Below are positions 1 to 5,425 of a stretch of 6,778 bases of DNA, piece by piece. Position 1 is the stretch's first letter; each line of letters begins with the position of its first letter. The notes below the pieces were generated by a model. It saw only the letters and a list, made by a program, of their open reading frames with translations, did not search any database and had not been told where the DNA came from. The stretch is from JAWXCH01 sp034440595 (GTDB lineage Bacteria; Planctomycetota; Planctomycetia; Pirellulales; JALHPA01), in contig JAWXCH010000261.1 of NCBI GenBank assembly GCA_034440595.1, positions 1 to 6,778 on the forward strand, given 5' to 3'. Both the position numbers and the translations under genes were made by a program.

Positions 1-2247
1 AACAGCGACCGGTCAATGTCCGATTTTTGGGGACCTGCCGACGTCCGCAGCGAACCGTTTTTTGTCATCGCCACCGAAGGAAACCTGCGCGGTACCATCG
101 CCCTTGGCACCATGAATCCACCGCTACAGAAGCGACGAGAAATATTGGCCATGCACCTCGGCGGTCTGGCACTCGCCGCTCGTTCCGGCCTACAGACCAG
201 CTCTGGCGACCTGCTGCTTAATAACGATGTCGAAGATGTTTCCATCGATGTCACTGTGCGAAGTGAGTCACCAGTATCTTCCAATGGCAAAGCGGCCGCA
301 CCGGTCGCGCTCCCTGCTGGCGAGGCTAGTGTCTTCATCCGTGACCGCGAGGGGCGCATTCCAGGAACGACTCGTTCGCTGCAACTGCCACTGACATTGC
401 AACAGACAGAACTGGACTTCAACCTGCCCGGCAGCGATCTGGCCGAGCGTGGGCCAATCCTACAGGCCACCACGCTGTTTCGCGGCAATCAGTTCATGCA
501 ACCGTTTTTGCTGCGTGCCTCGGGCGGCATCAAAATCGCCTTTGACCCGTATCAATATGGCCCGCCACAGGTAACCCTGAGCGGCCCTAGCCGCAAACGC
601 GCTTCGGTGATGTTCATTCTGGATTGCTCAAGCAGCATGTCCGAAATGACCGATGTCGAAGCCCCCGGCGACCAGCGGCAGATGCCACGCATGGAGGTCG
701 CCAAGAGTGTGCTAGCCAACTTGCTGGAACAACTGGCCGATCGCGGCGACGCACGGGTTGGTGTTCGCTTTTATGGGCACCGTGTCGGCTGGAATTTGCG
801 TAAGCCCGAAGAACTGCTCCGGCAAAGTGAATACGCCAACAAGATCCCAGACGACCTAGTTCCAAGCGAAGATGTCGAACTGGTGCTGCCACTGGGTCGT
901 TTTGACGATGTCACCCTGCCGCGAGTGCTCACACCGCTGAAGAGCGTCAAACCGTGGGGCGAGACACCTCTCTATTTGTCGATCATCAACGCACTGGCGG
1001 ACTTCACGGGCGATGATGCCAACACCGAGCGCAGCATTGTCGTCGTCACCGACGGTGTCAACTATCAGTTCAACTCGCGCAGTCCCAAAGGCCGCGCCGA
1101 TTTGTTAGCAGCACTCGGCAACCGCAACGACGTGAAGATCCACATTGTCGGTTTTGGAATCCCCAGCGGACAACGTGCTCAGGCCACGCGTGAATTCGAC
1201 GAACTGGCGACACGCACCGGCGGATCGTATGTCCTGGCCGAAAACGCCGCTTCACTGGTTCGAGCGCTGGAGTCGCTACTCGGACCCAGTTACTACACCG
1301 TCTCCGACGCCGCCTCGCGCGAGATCGGACAGGCACAGGTTGGAACGTCCATCACAATCATTCCTGCTCCGGAACATGCCCAGTACTACACCGTCGCGCT
1401 AGATAAATTGAGCGATCGTATTGAACTGGCCGGGGGCGAATCGGCCGAACTGGCCATCAGCCGCAATCAAAAACAGATCGAGGCCGTTCCCTATACCAAA
1501 GGGGATCCAAAATTTACTCCGCTAGTCGAATCGGTTGCCCCGCGCTCCACTGGTTTGATGATTGGCGCTCACCGGCCGATCTGGATGGCAGAAGGGGTCC
1601 GCTTCCCTGTTTCCATTCAGCACGAGAATCATCAGTTCACGCCGCGGCCCGGCGAGTTCTGGATCGAGGTCACTCCGGTTGCGGAAGATCGCCGCCCACT
1701 GCCTAAGTATCTGTTCTACGATTTGAACTACGAGCCGGGCACTTCGGCACCCGTGCTAAGCTGGACTGCGGAGAACTGGCCCGAGGGAGCGAAGCAGGCA
1801 CAGCTACAAGTCTTTGTCAAACAACGAGCCACACCACCCATTTCCGCAGTGCGCTTGGATGAGCTAACGAAAGGCTCGGAAATCTCCAGTCAACGAACGG
1901 TGGAAGGCATCGCGGGCATGCAGTACCGCGTGATTGTACGCCCTGCCAGCGGAAGCAGCCCGCTGCAAGTTGGCGTCGTTGAGCGCTTGACAGCCGATAG
2001 CGCAACCTTGGGGAGTGCGAAGTTTGAAATCGCGCCCACCCCACGGCGCGTTGTTCGCCGCTTCGATGCCGAGAACCGTCTGGCCACTCACATGTTCGAG
2101 CTATCGGGCATCGATCTGGCCAGCTACGAGCTGCGCATCACCCGCCGCAGCGACGTGGTGGCCAACGCCATGACCCTTAGCGAACCGGCTGTGATTTCGG
2201 TTTCGGACTCGAACAACATTCTGCGACTGCCCACGGCGAGTCGGTAG
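1..2247 (+). CDS. VWA domain protein, 5' end outside window
   Basis: The frame is open from base 1. The first ATG (base 16) has no Shine-Dalgarno sequence before it, so the real start probably lies upstream and 748 residues are visible. Numbering from that ATG, a VWA domain spans about 196-425. Its metal-ion-dependent adhesion site is complete: D203-x-S205-x-S207 after a hydrophobic strand, T317 in GETPLY, and D346 in VVVTDG. Such domains usually bind a divalent cation and mediate protein-protein contact. About 195 residues precede the domain, looking beta-rich. The roughly 320 residues after it, also probably beta-rich, match no family I can name. The C-terminus has no membrane anchor or sorting signal. 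Localisation cannot be judged without the N-terminus. Function is unknown; planctomycetes encode many such proteins. The stop is TAG at 2245-2247. It is probably a separate transcription unit from the genes after the repeat-rich gap. Confidence 0.88.
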   Translation, partial: NSDRSMSDFWGPADVRSEPFFVIATEGNLRGTIALGTMNPPLQKRREILAMHLGGLALAARSGLQTSSGDLLLNNDVEDVSIDVTVRSESPVSSNGKAAAPVALPAGEASVFIRDREGRIPGTTRSLQLPLTLQQTELDFNLPGSDLAERGPILQATTLFRGNQFMQPFLLRASGGIKIAFDPYQYGPPQVTLSGPSRKRASVMFILDCSSSMSEMTDVEAPGDQRQMPRMEVAKSVLANLLEQLADRGDARVGVRFYGHRVGWNLRKPEELLRQSEYANKIPDDLVPSEDVELVLPLGRFDDVTLPRVLTPLKSVKPWGETPLYLSIINALADFTGDDANTERSIVVVTDGVNYQFNSRSPKGRADLLAALGNRNDVKIHIVGFGIPSGQRAQATREFDELATRTGGSYVLAENAASLVRALESLLGPSYYTVSDAASREIGQAQVGTSITIIPAPEHAQYYTVALDKLSDRIELAGGESAELAISRNQKQIEAVPYTKGDPKFTPLVESVAPRSTGLMIGAHRPIWMAEGVRFPVSIQHENHQFTPRPGEFWIEVTPVAEDRRPLPKYLFYDLNYEPGTSAPVLSWTAENWPEGAKQAQLQVFVKQRATPPISAVRLDELTKGSEISSQRTVEGIAGMQYRVIVRPASGSSPLQVGVVERLTADSATLGSAKFEIAPTPRRVVRRFDAENRLATHMFELSGIDLASYELRITRRSDVVANAMTLSEPAVISVSDSNNILRLPTASR

Positions 2248-2267
2248 CGTGTCGCGATAATGTGTGC

Positions 2268-2284
2268 CACTGGCTCTGCCAGTG
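2268..2284. repeat. Small palindrome after VWA gene
   Basis: CACTGGC (2268-2274), loop TCT, then GCCAGTG (2278-2284): a perfect 7-bp stem starting 20 bp after the VWA stop. No T-tract follows, so it is not a classic terminator. From memory, very similar GCCACTGGC-type palindromes are frequent between planctomycete genes, so it is probably a dispersed repeat, possibly protecting mRNA 3' ends. Confidence 0.55.
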
Positions 2285-2342
2285 CGCAATGTAGGGTTCG
2301 TGACACCACCACAGTACTCCTCACGATTCCCGCGTCCCGCTT

Positions 2343-2370
2343 CGTCATCCTCGCGAAGGCGGGAATCCAG
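2343..2370. repeat. REP-like repeat, copy 1
   Basis: This 28-bp unit begins CGTCAT and ends GGGAATCCAG around a CGCG core. It matches 2668-2695 at 23 of 28 positions. The pattern resembles the widespread bacterial ATTCCCGCG...CGGGAAT intergenic palindromes (compare the Neisseria dRS3 type). The left arm here is degenerate (ATCCTCGCG instead of ATTCCCGCG). An intact ATTCCCGCG lies nearby at 2326-2334. Confidence 0.65.
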
Positions 2371-2404
2371 AAAACTGTTCGTCATCTCTCCGCAACCCTG
2401 CTCA

Positions 2405-2466
2405 GACCCGAAGGGTCGTCTCCATCAGCCCGGGGTGAAGCGAGCGCAGCGAAGCGGAACCCCGGG
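2405..2466. repeat. Double-hairpin dispersed repeat
   Basis: Two palindromes sit in tandem. The first is GACCC-GAA-GGGTC (2405-2417). The second has an 8-bp perfect stem, CCCGGGGT (2429-2436) with ACCCCGGG (2459-2466), around a 22-nt loop that holds GAAGCG twice (2437-2442, 2451-2456). I recall similar CCCGGGGT...AAGCGGAACCCCGGG elements as common in Pirellula-type genomes; that is memory, not a search. There is no T-run, so it is not called a terminator. Confidence 0.6.
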
Positions 2467-2485
2467 TTATTGGCCCGACAATTTT

Positions 2486-2556
2486 CCTCCCCTCTCCACG
2501 CAACAAGCTGTGATTTAACACTTGGCGCATTCGGGGAGAGGGGCCGTGGGTGAGGG
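2486..2556. repeat. CCCTCTCC/GGAGAGGGG dispersed repeat, copy 1
   Basis: The arms CCCCTCTCC (2489-2497) and GGAGAGGGG (2535-2543) are exact inverted repeats 37 bp apart. The right arm continues into GTGGGTGAGGG (2546-2556). Elements of the form GGAGAGGG..GGGTGAGGG are widespread intergenic repeats in many bacteria. A second, degenerate copy lies at 5335-5371 in this window. Confidence 0.6.
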
Positions 2557-2595
2557 CGACCAGAAAACTCGATTCCCGCGTAGCGCCGTTCCAAT

Positions 2596-2626
2596 AACAA
2601 ATGATTATTGACTGACAACAAATGAT
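2596..2626. repeat. Direct repeat AACAAATGAT, 21-bp period
   Basis: AACAAATGAT occurs at 2596-2605 and 2617-2626. The 21-bp period is about two helical turns, as often seen for paired operator sites. The first copy also lies in a CAATAA (2592-2597) / TTATTG (2605-2610) inverted repeat. The patch is AT-rich against its GC-rich surroundings. No gene starts close by, so an operator role is only a possibility. Confidence 0.35.
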
Positions 2627-2667
2627 AGATCCCTTGTCGCACTTTTAAAGCTCAATGCACCTCCATC

Positions 2668-2720
2668 CGTCATTCCCGCGCATGCGGAAATCCAGTTCAA
2701 TCGATCATTCCCGCGCAGGC
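2668..2720. repeat. REP-like repeat, copy 2 plus truncated copy
   Basis: Positions 2668-2695 are the second copy of the 28-bp REP-like unit, 23 of 28 identical to 2343-2370. A truncated unit follows at 2705-2720 (TCATTCCCGCGCAGGC). It lacks the GGGAATCCAG half. The tandem placement and loss of one arm suggest decay of a once larger repeat cluster. Confidence 0.6.
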
Positions 2721-2739
2721 CTTGTGCGCAAATTGCACT

Positions 2740-2756
2740 CTTTCGCGGAGCGAAAG
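2740..2756. repeat. CTTTCGC-GGA-GCGAAAG hairpin repeat
   Basis: A perfect 7-bp stem (2740-2746 with 2750-2756) around a GGA triloop. I recall closely similar CTTTCGCGGAGCGAAAG sequences as abundant intergenic repeats in Rhodopirellula-like genomes. No T-run follows. Confidence 0.55.
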
Positions 2757-2868
2757 GCGACTGTCGGGACCATTACCTGGCACCAACCCCAAAACGCTCA
2801 TTTCCGCTCGTTTTTCGCCACATTTCTCCTGCCCTACCACCACTCGGCAGCCCCATTTTCACCGCGAT

Positions 2869-2897
2869 TTGTATCGCGCTTGGCCGGCAATTATAAT
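2869..2897 (+). promoter_or_regulatory. Putative sigma-70-type promoter
   Basis: A perfect -10 hexamer TATAAT (2892-2897) lies 17 bp downstream of TTGTAT (2869-2874), which keeps the TTG of the -35 consensus. Transcription would begin near 2904, about 37 nt before the ATG at 2941. It is the best promoter candidate I see on the plus strand and could drive the four-gene group to the terminator at 6153-6193. The -35 box is only 3 of 6, so strength is uncertain. Confidence 0.55.
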
Positions 2898-2940
2898 CTC
2901 TATTCGGGAATACCTTCCCAATCGCTACAATCCGCCCGCC

Positions 2941-3660
2941 ATGCCCACCCTACGTTTACGACGCCTCCTGCCCTCCCTCCTCTCACGATCACTGATCGTC
3001 GTGGCGTCGTTGGTCTACATCGCACAAGCTTGCGGGGTGCAGATCACCTTTCCGGCCAACGCCAAGGATCTGAGCGTGGCGTTTCCCTGCATGCACCGCA
3101 ATTGCGGGTGCATGAACGCCGATCAGTGCTGGCGAAGTTGCTGCTGCAATAGCGTGAAACAACGCCTGGATTGGGCCACCAAGCACAATGTTACGCCACC
3201 TGCGGATGCCATCGCACAGGCGGTCGCTGAAGAAAAGAAGGCCAGCGAAAACAACATGCCGAGCGGTGATCACTGCTGCTCGCAAACAGGGGATGCCTGC
3301 GACAACGCGGCCTCGCGTAGTGGCTGCACGGACAACGCTTGTTCCGTTCATGGATCTAACACTGAAGACTCAACTAACTCTGCGGCATCCACGTGCTGTG
3401 ATAGCGAGCATACAGAAAACGATTCAACCACCGCTGGCGATGCAAACGAGTCCACCCCGACTGGCATTTGTTTGTTGCAGGCCTTTCGCTGCGGTGGCGC
3501 AGGGGACAACTGGCTCGGTGCCGCTGCTTCGTTAATTCCCCCCACGGCCGATGTAACAATCATCGTGCCGTTTCTGACTCGTATTGTAGTGCAGGATTCA
3601 CCCGGCACTATTTCTTTTCGCACGCCGCCGGTCCCTCCTCCGCGGCTGGCGTTGGCTTAA
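2941..3660 (+). CDS. Cys-rich exported protein, unknown function
   Basis: The product has 239 residues and 17 cysteines. The Arg-rich N-terminus and hydrophobic segment (about 18-30) look like a signal peptide, with an A-Q-A site before C31. A lipoprotein is less likely because the lipobox is poor. A dense motif follows: C50-x4-C55-G-C57-x5-C63-W-x2-C67-C68-C69, then an LDWA..HNVTPP stretch (77-87). A low-complexity Ser/Thr/Asn/Asp region (about 100-175) carries further Cys and His: HCC at 111-113, C120, C129, C134, H137, CC at 152-153, H157. The tail has a second hydrophobic stretch and ends PPVPPPRLALA. I recall planctomycete hypothetical proteins with the same Cys motif and PPPR end, but no assigned function. 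Metal binding or disulfide-rich structure is inference. ATG 2941 was chosen over the longer frame from TTG 2722, which would cross the promoter and repeats. No Shine-Dalgarno is visible. Confidence 0.8.
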   Translation: MPTLRLRRLLPSLLSRSLIVVASLVYIAQACGVQITFPANAKDLSVAFPCMHRNCGCMNADQCWRSCCCNSVKQRLDWATKHNVTPPADAIAQAVAEEKKASENNMPSGDHCCSQTGDACDNAASRSGCTDNACSVHGSNTEDSTNSAASTCCDSEHTENDSTTAGDANESTPTGICLLQAFRCGGAGDNWLGAAASLIPPTADVTIIVPFLTRIVVQDSPGTISFRTPPVPPPRLALA

Positions 3661-3771
3661 CGCTGAGTTGGCCAGCCATCGCAATCGAACGTGTGCCAGA
3701 AAATTCTTCTGCGCGCTAGCTTACTTGCAACGGTCGGCCAGGCGGTTGGGTTACGTTCCTCGCATTTTTTC

Positions 3772-3776
3772 GGAGG
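3772..3776 (+). promoter_or_regulatory. RBS fixing a GTG start
   Basis: GGAGG lies 6 bp upstream of GTG 3783. This strong Shine-Dalgarno, together with the prepilin leader that begins immediately after, fixes the non-ATG start of the prepilin-like gene. Confidence 0.8.
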
Positions 3777-3782
3777 TTCACC

Positions 3783-4454
3783 GTGCGCGCACGACCTGCA
3801 TTTACGCTCGTCGAGTTGCTGGTGGTGATTGCCATCATCGGAATTCTGATAGCGTTGCTTTTGCCAGCCATTTCGGCGGCGCGCGCCGCTGCGCGCGCCA
3901 CGCAGTGCAAAAGCAACCTGCATCAGATCGGGTTGGGAATCCTGCAGCATGTTGACGCACGCGATGGAAAATTTCCTCGCAACCGTCATTCCGGTGAACT
4001 CAAATCCTGGGTCTACACCCTCGGCCCCTTCCTCGAAGATGTCGATGTCATTCGCATTTGTCCGGAAGATCCACAGTTGAACGAACGACTGGGAACCGAC
4101 GGCAAAGGGACCAGCTACATGCTCAACGAGTACATCTCGTCGAACGTAACTGGCGCTGTGTCCAAACTGGCACAGCTCAAGGCCACCTCCAAAACCATCA
4201 TGGTCTTTGAAGGTGCCGACGAACGCGACGTGACCGCCGAACATGTCCACGCCTCGACGTGGTACACCCCATTTAACATCAATAACAACCGAGTTCCGTT
4301 TGTTATTAAAAGCGAGATCAAGACCGATCGGCATGGCCCGTCGTCGCACTATTTGTATGCCGATGGGCACGTCGAAAGCATTTCCGACGAAGATTTTTTT
4401 GCCAAGGTAAACGCCGACATTGCGTCGGGCAGCAACCTGGCCAAACCTCAGTAA
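3783..4454 (+). CDS. DUF1559-type prepilin-like protein
   Basis: The 223-residue product has a type IV pilin/type II pseudopilin N-terminus: a short basic leader MRARPA, then FTLVELLVV with Glu at mature +5, then a hydrophobic helix to about residue 30. Such proteins are cut and N-methylated by a prepilin peptidase and anchored or polymerised by the helix. Residue -1 is Ala (A6), not the usual Gly, which may slow processing. Near the C-terminus is the H-X9-DG motif (H184, D194-G195), the hallmark of the large planctomycete/verrucomicrobial DUF1559 group. At 223 residues it is shorter than typical members (about 300 or more) and probably lacks much of the middle domain. GTG is the start because of the RBS at 3772-3776. 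The next gene starts 34 bp after the stop, so the two are probably co-transcribed. The exact role of this family is unknown; a surface or secretion-linked role is likely. Confidence 0.93.
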   Translation: MRARPAFTLVELLVVIAIIGILIALLLPAISAARAAARATQCKSNLHQIGLGILQHVDARDGKFPRNRHSGELKSWVYTLGPFLEDVDVIRICPEDPQLNERLGTDGKGTSYMLNEYISSNVTGAVSKLAQLKATSKTIMVFEGADERDVTAEHVHASTWYTPFNINNNRVPFVIKSEIKTDRHGPSSHYLYADGHVESISDEDFFAKVNADIASGSNLAKPQ

Positions 4455-4488
4455 CTGAAATATTACGCAACTAGATAGAGGATTTGAT

Positions 4489-5181
4489 ATGAGAACTTAC
4501 GTTTCACTATTTGCAGCGCTAGCCGTCTGTTTGACCTTGGAGACTGCGCCTGTCTTTGGGCACGGTTTTTCAATCACTTTAGAAGGCAACCAAATGGTCG
4601 GCAAATTCACCGACAACCCGATCGGACAGCAGGACCGGCTCTACCATCAAATGTTGTTCAATTTCGATTCCAATGAACACGAGATGGACCACGGTGGTCC
4701 GGTGGCCGCGTTCTCCGGAAACAACTTCAAAGGCACAGTGCTTGGAAATTTATGGTATTTCGATGGTGTGGAAGCAGTTGAGGCTCCAGCGGGTGCGCTG
4801 TTAAAAATGCTCGATACGACGACCGGCGATTTTCTGACGGTTGACGGCAGCGGCGTGATTGGCAATCCGATTGACCTCGCTGCTGACAACGGGCATGGAG
4901 TCCTGTGGTCGATGCCACAAACTTCTCCAGCAGGCATCTACGGAATTGCCTATCAGGTCGACGCCACCAACCTCAGCAACGTTCCCTACCTCACTTCCAA
5001 TCCGCTGGTGGTCATGACCAAGGTGGGTGCCTACAACGGCGACCTGGCCGCGGCACAGACTGCCATCTACAACGCTGCTATCGGCGTTCCAGAACCAAGC
5101 ACCTGGGCATTGCTATGTGGCGGCATGGCCACACTGGCATTTGTTCAGCGTGGGCTGCGCAGGCGCCGCGCACTGCAATAG
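4489..5181 (+). CDS. PEP-CTERM sorting domain protein A
   Basis: The product has 230 residues. A signal peptide (about 1-24) should be cut at VFG|HG, leaving His at the mature N-terminus. The C-terminus is a full PEP-CTERM signal: V-P-E-P-S-T (200-205), a hydrophobic segment (206-219), then an Arg cluster (R221, R224-R227). Exosortase/archaeosortase-type enzymes recognise and process such tails, sending the protein to the cell surface or extracellular matrix. The middle part has no catalytic motif I recognise and looks beta-rich. An SPAGIY block (146-151) followed by a Pro/Asn-rich stretch recurs in the next gene (APNGIY), so the two are probably paralogs. I recall similar planctomycete PEP-CTERM proteins with HG-type mature starts, without known function. 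AGAGGA (4477-4482) lies 6 bp before ATG. The gene follows the prepilin-like gene by 34 bp. Confidence 0.92.
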   Translation: MRTYVSLFAALAVCLTLETAPVFGHGFSITLEGNQMVGKFTDNPIGQQDRLYHQMLFNFDSNEHEMDHGGPVAAFSGNNFKGTVLGNLWYFDGVEAVEAPAGALLKMLDTTTGDFLTVDGSGVIGNPIDLAADNGHGVLWSMPQTSPAGIYGIAYQVDATNLSNVPYLTSNPLVVMTKVGAYNGDLAAAQTAIYNAAIGVPEPSTWALLCGGMATLAFVQRGLRRRRALQ

Positions 5182-5224
5182 CACTGCGTCGTGTGCTATC
5201 ACGCTGTCATTTCAAGTATCACTT

Positions 5225-5296
5225 TTTTGCTTTCACGGCACTGTTGGTCCACTGGATCAACAGTGCCGTGTTCGCTTGCGCGACACGAAAGCAAAG
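5225..5296. repeat. Strong two-tier hairpin between PEP-CTERM genes
   Basis: CACGGCACTGTTG (5234-5246) and CAACAGTGCCGTG (5258-5270) form a perfect 13-bp stem. Four more pairs inside (5247-5250 with 5254-5257, one G-T) leave an ACT triloop. An outer arm TTTGCTTT (5226-5233) pairs exactly with AAAGCAAA (5288-5295). No T-run follows on either strand (T-rich sequence precedes it on plus), so it does not look like a standard terminator. It may act as an RNA stability or processing element, a partial terminator, or a dispersed repeat. Confidence 0.7.
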
Positions 5297-5334
5297 TCGC
5301 AAACTGCTATTTGAGACTCGGGATCATTCAGATA

Positions 5335-5371
5335 CCCTCCCCGTCCCGCTGCGAGAGGGCCAGTGTGAGGG
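5335..5371. repeat. GAGAGGG..GTGAGGG dispersed repeat, copy 2
   Basis: CCCTCCCC (5335-5342) is followed by GAGAGGGCCAGTGTGAGGG (5353-5371). This matches the GAGAGGGG...GGGTGAGGG core at 2536-2556 with a small deletion and few changes. It appears to be the same widespread repeat class, here in the upstream region of the second PEP-CTERM gene. Confidence 0.55.
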
Positions 5372-5411
5372 AGTTCGGTACGGACCGGCTCAGTTCTGTC
5401 CTTGACAATCT

Positions 5412-5415
5412 GGAG
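5412..5415 (+). promoter_or_regulatory. RBS supporting ATG 5426
   Basis: GGAG lies 10 bp upstream of ATG 5426. It favours this start over the in-frame TTG at 5402, because only the ATG product begins directly with a signal peptide. Confidence 0.6.
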
Positions 5416-5425
5416 TGATTCACCG

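Larger units (their letters stand above)
2248..2940. other. 693-bp repeat-rich intergenic region
   Basis: No gene is supported here. Short open frames exist but they run through palindromes and repeats and lack ribosome binding sites. The stretch holds at least six kinds of short repeat or hairpin (listed separately), and the nonamer ATTCCCGCG occurs exactly four times on the plus strand (2326, 2572, 2672, 2707). A promoter-like pair closes the region at 2869-2897. No intrinsic terminator with a T-run follows the VWA gene. Confidence 0.8.

Noticed and set aside
2260..2642. Small open frames on both strands in the repeat-rich gap
   Set aside because: They run through palindromes, have no RBS, and their translations are Arg/Ser/Pro-rich products typical of spurious GC-rich frames.
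2326..2715. Possible CRISPR array from repeated ATTCCCGCG motifs
   Set aside because: The copies are irregularly spaced, differ in length and orientation context, have no uniform spacers, and no cas gene is present. They fit REP-like dispersed repeats.
2722..2940. N-terminal extension of the Cys-rich gene from TTG 2722
   Set aside because: It would read through a hairpin repeat and the TATAAT promoter and would bury the signal peptide inside the protein. ATG 2941 places the signal peptide at the N-terminus.
3657..4370. Long minus-strand open frame of 237 codons
   Set aside because: It lies antisense to the prepilin-like gene, whose FTLVELL and H-X9-DG motifs prove the plus-strand reading. 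The minus product has no recognisable domain.
5178..5199. 7-bp stem overlapping the stop of PEP-CTERM A, with a T-run at 5223-5228
   Set aside because: The stem is short and the T-run lies more than 20 bp away, so it does not make an intrinsic terminator.
4905..5405. Overlapping plus-strand frame of 166 codons in and after PEP-CTERM A
   Set aside because: It is an alternative frame of PEP-CTERM A that continues through the hairpin and repeat. The product is of low complexity and has no domain or RBS.
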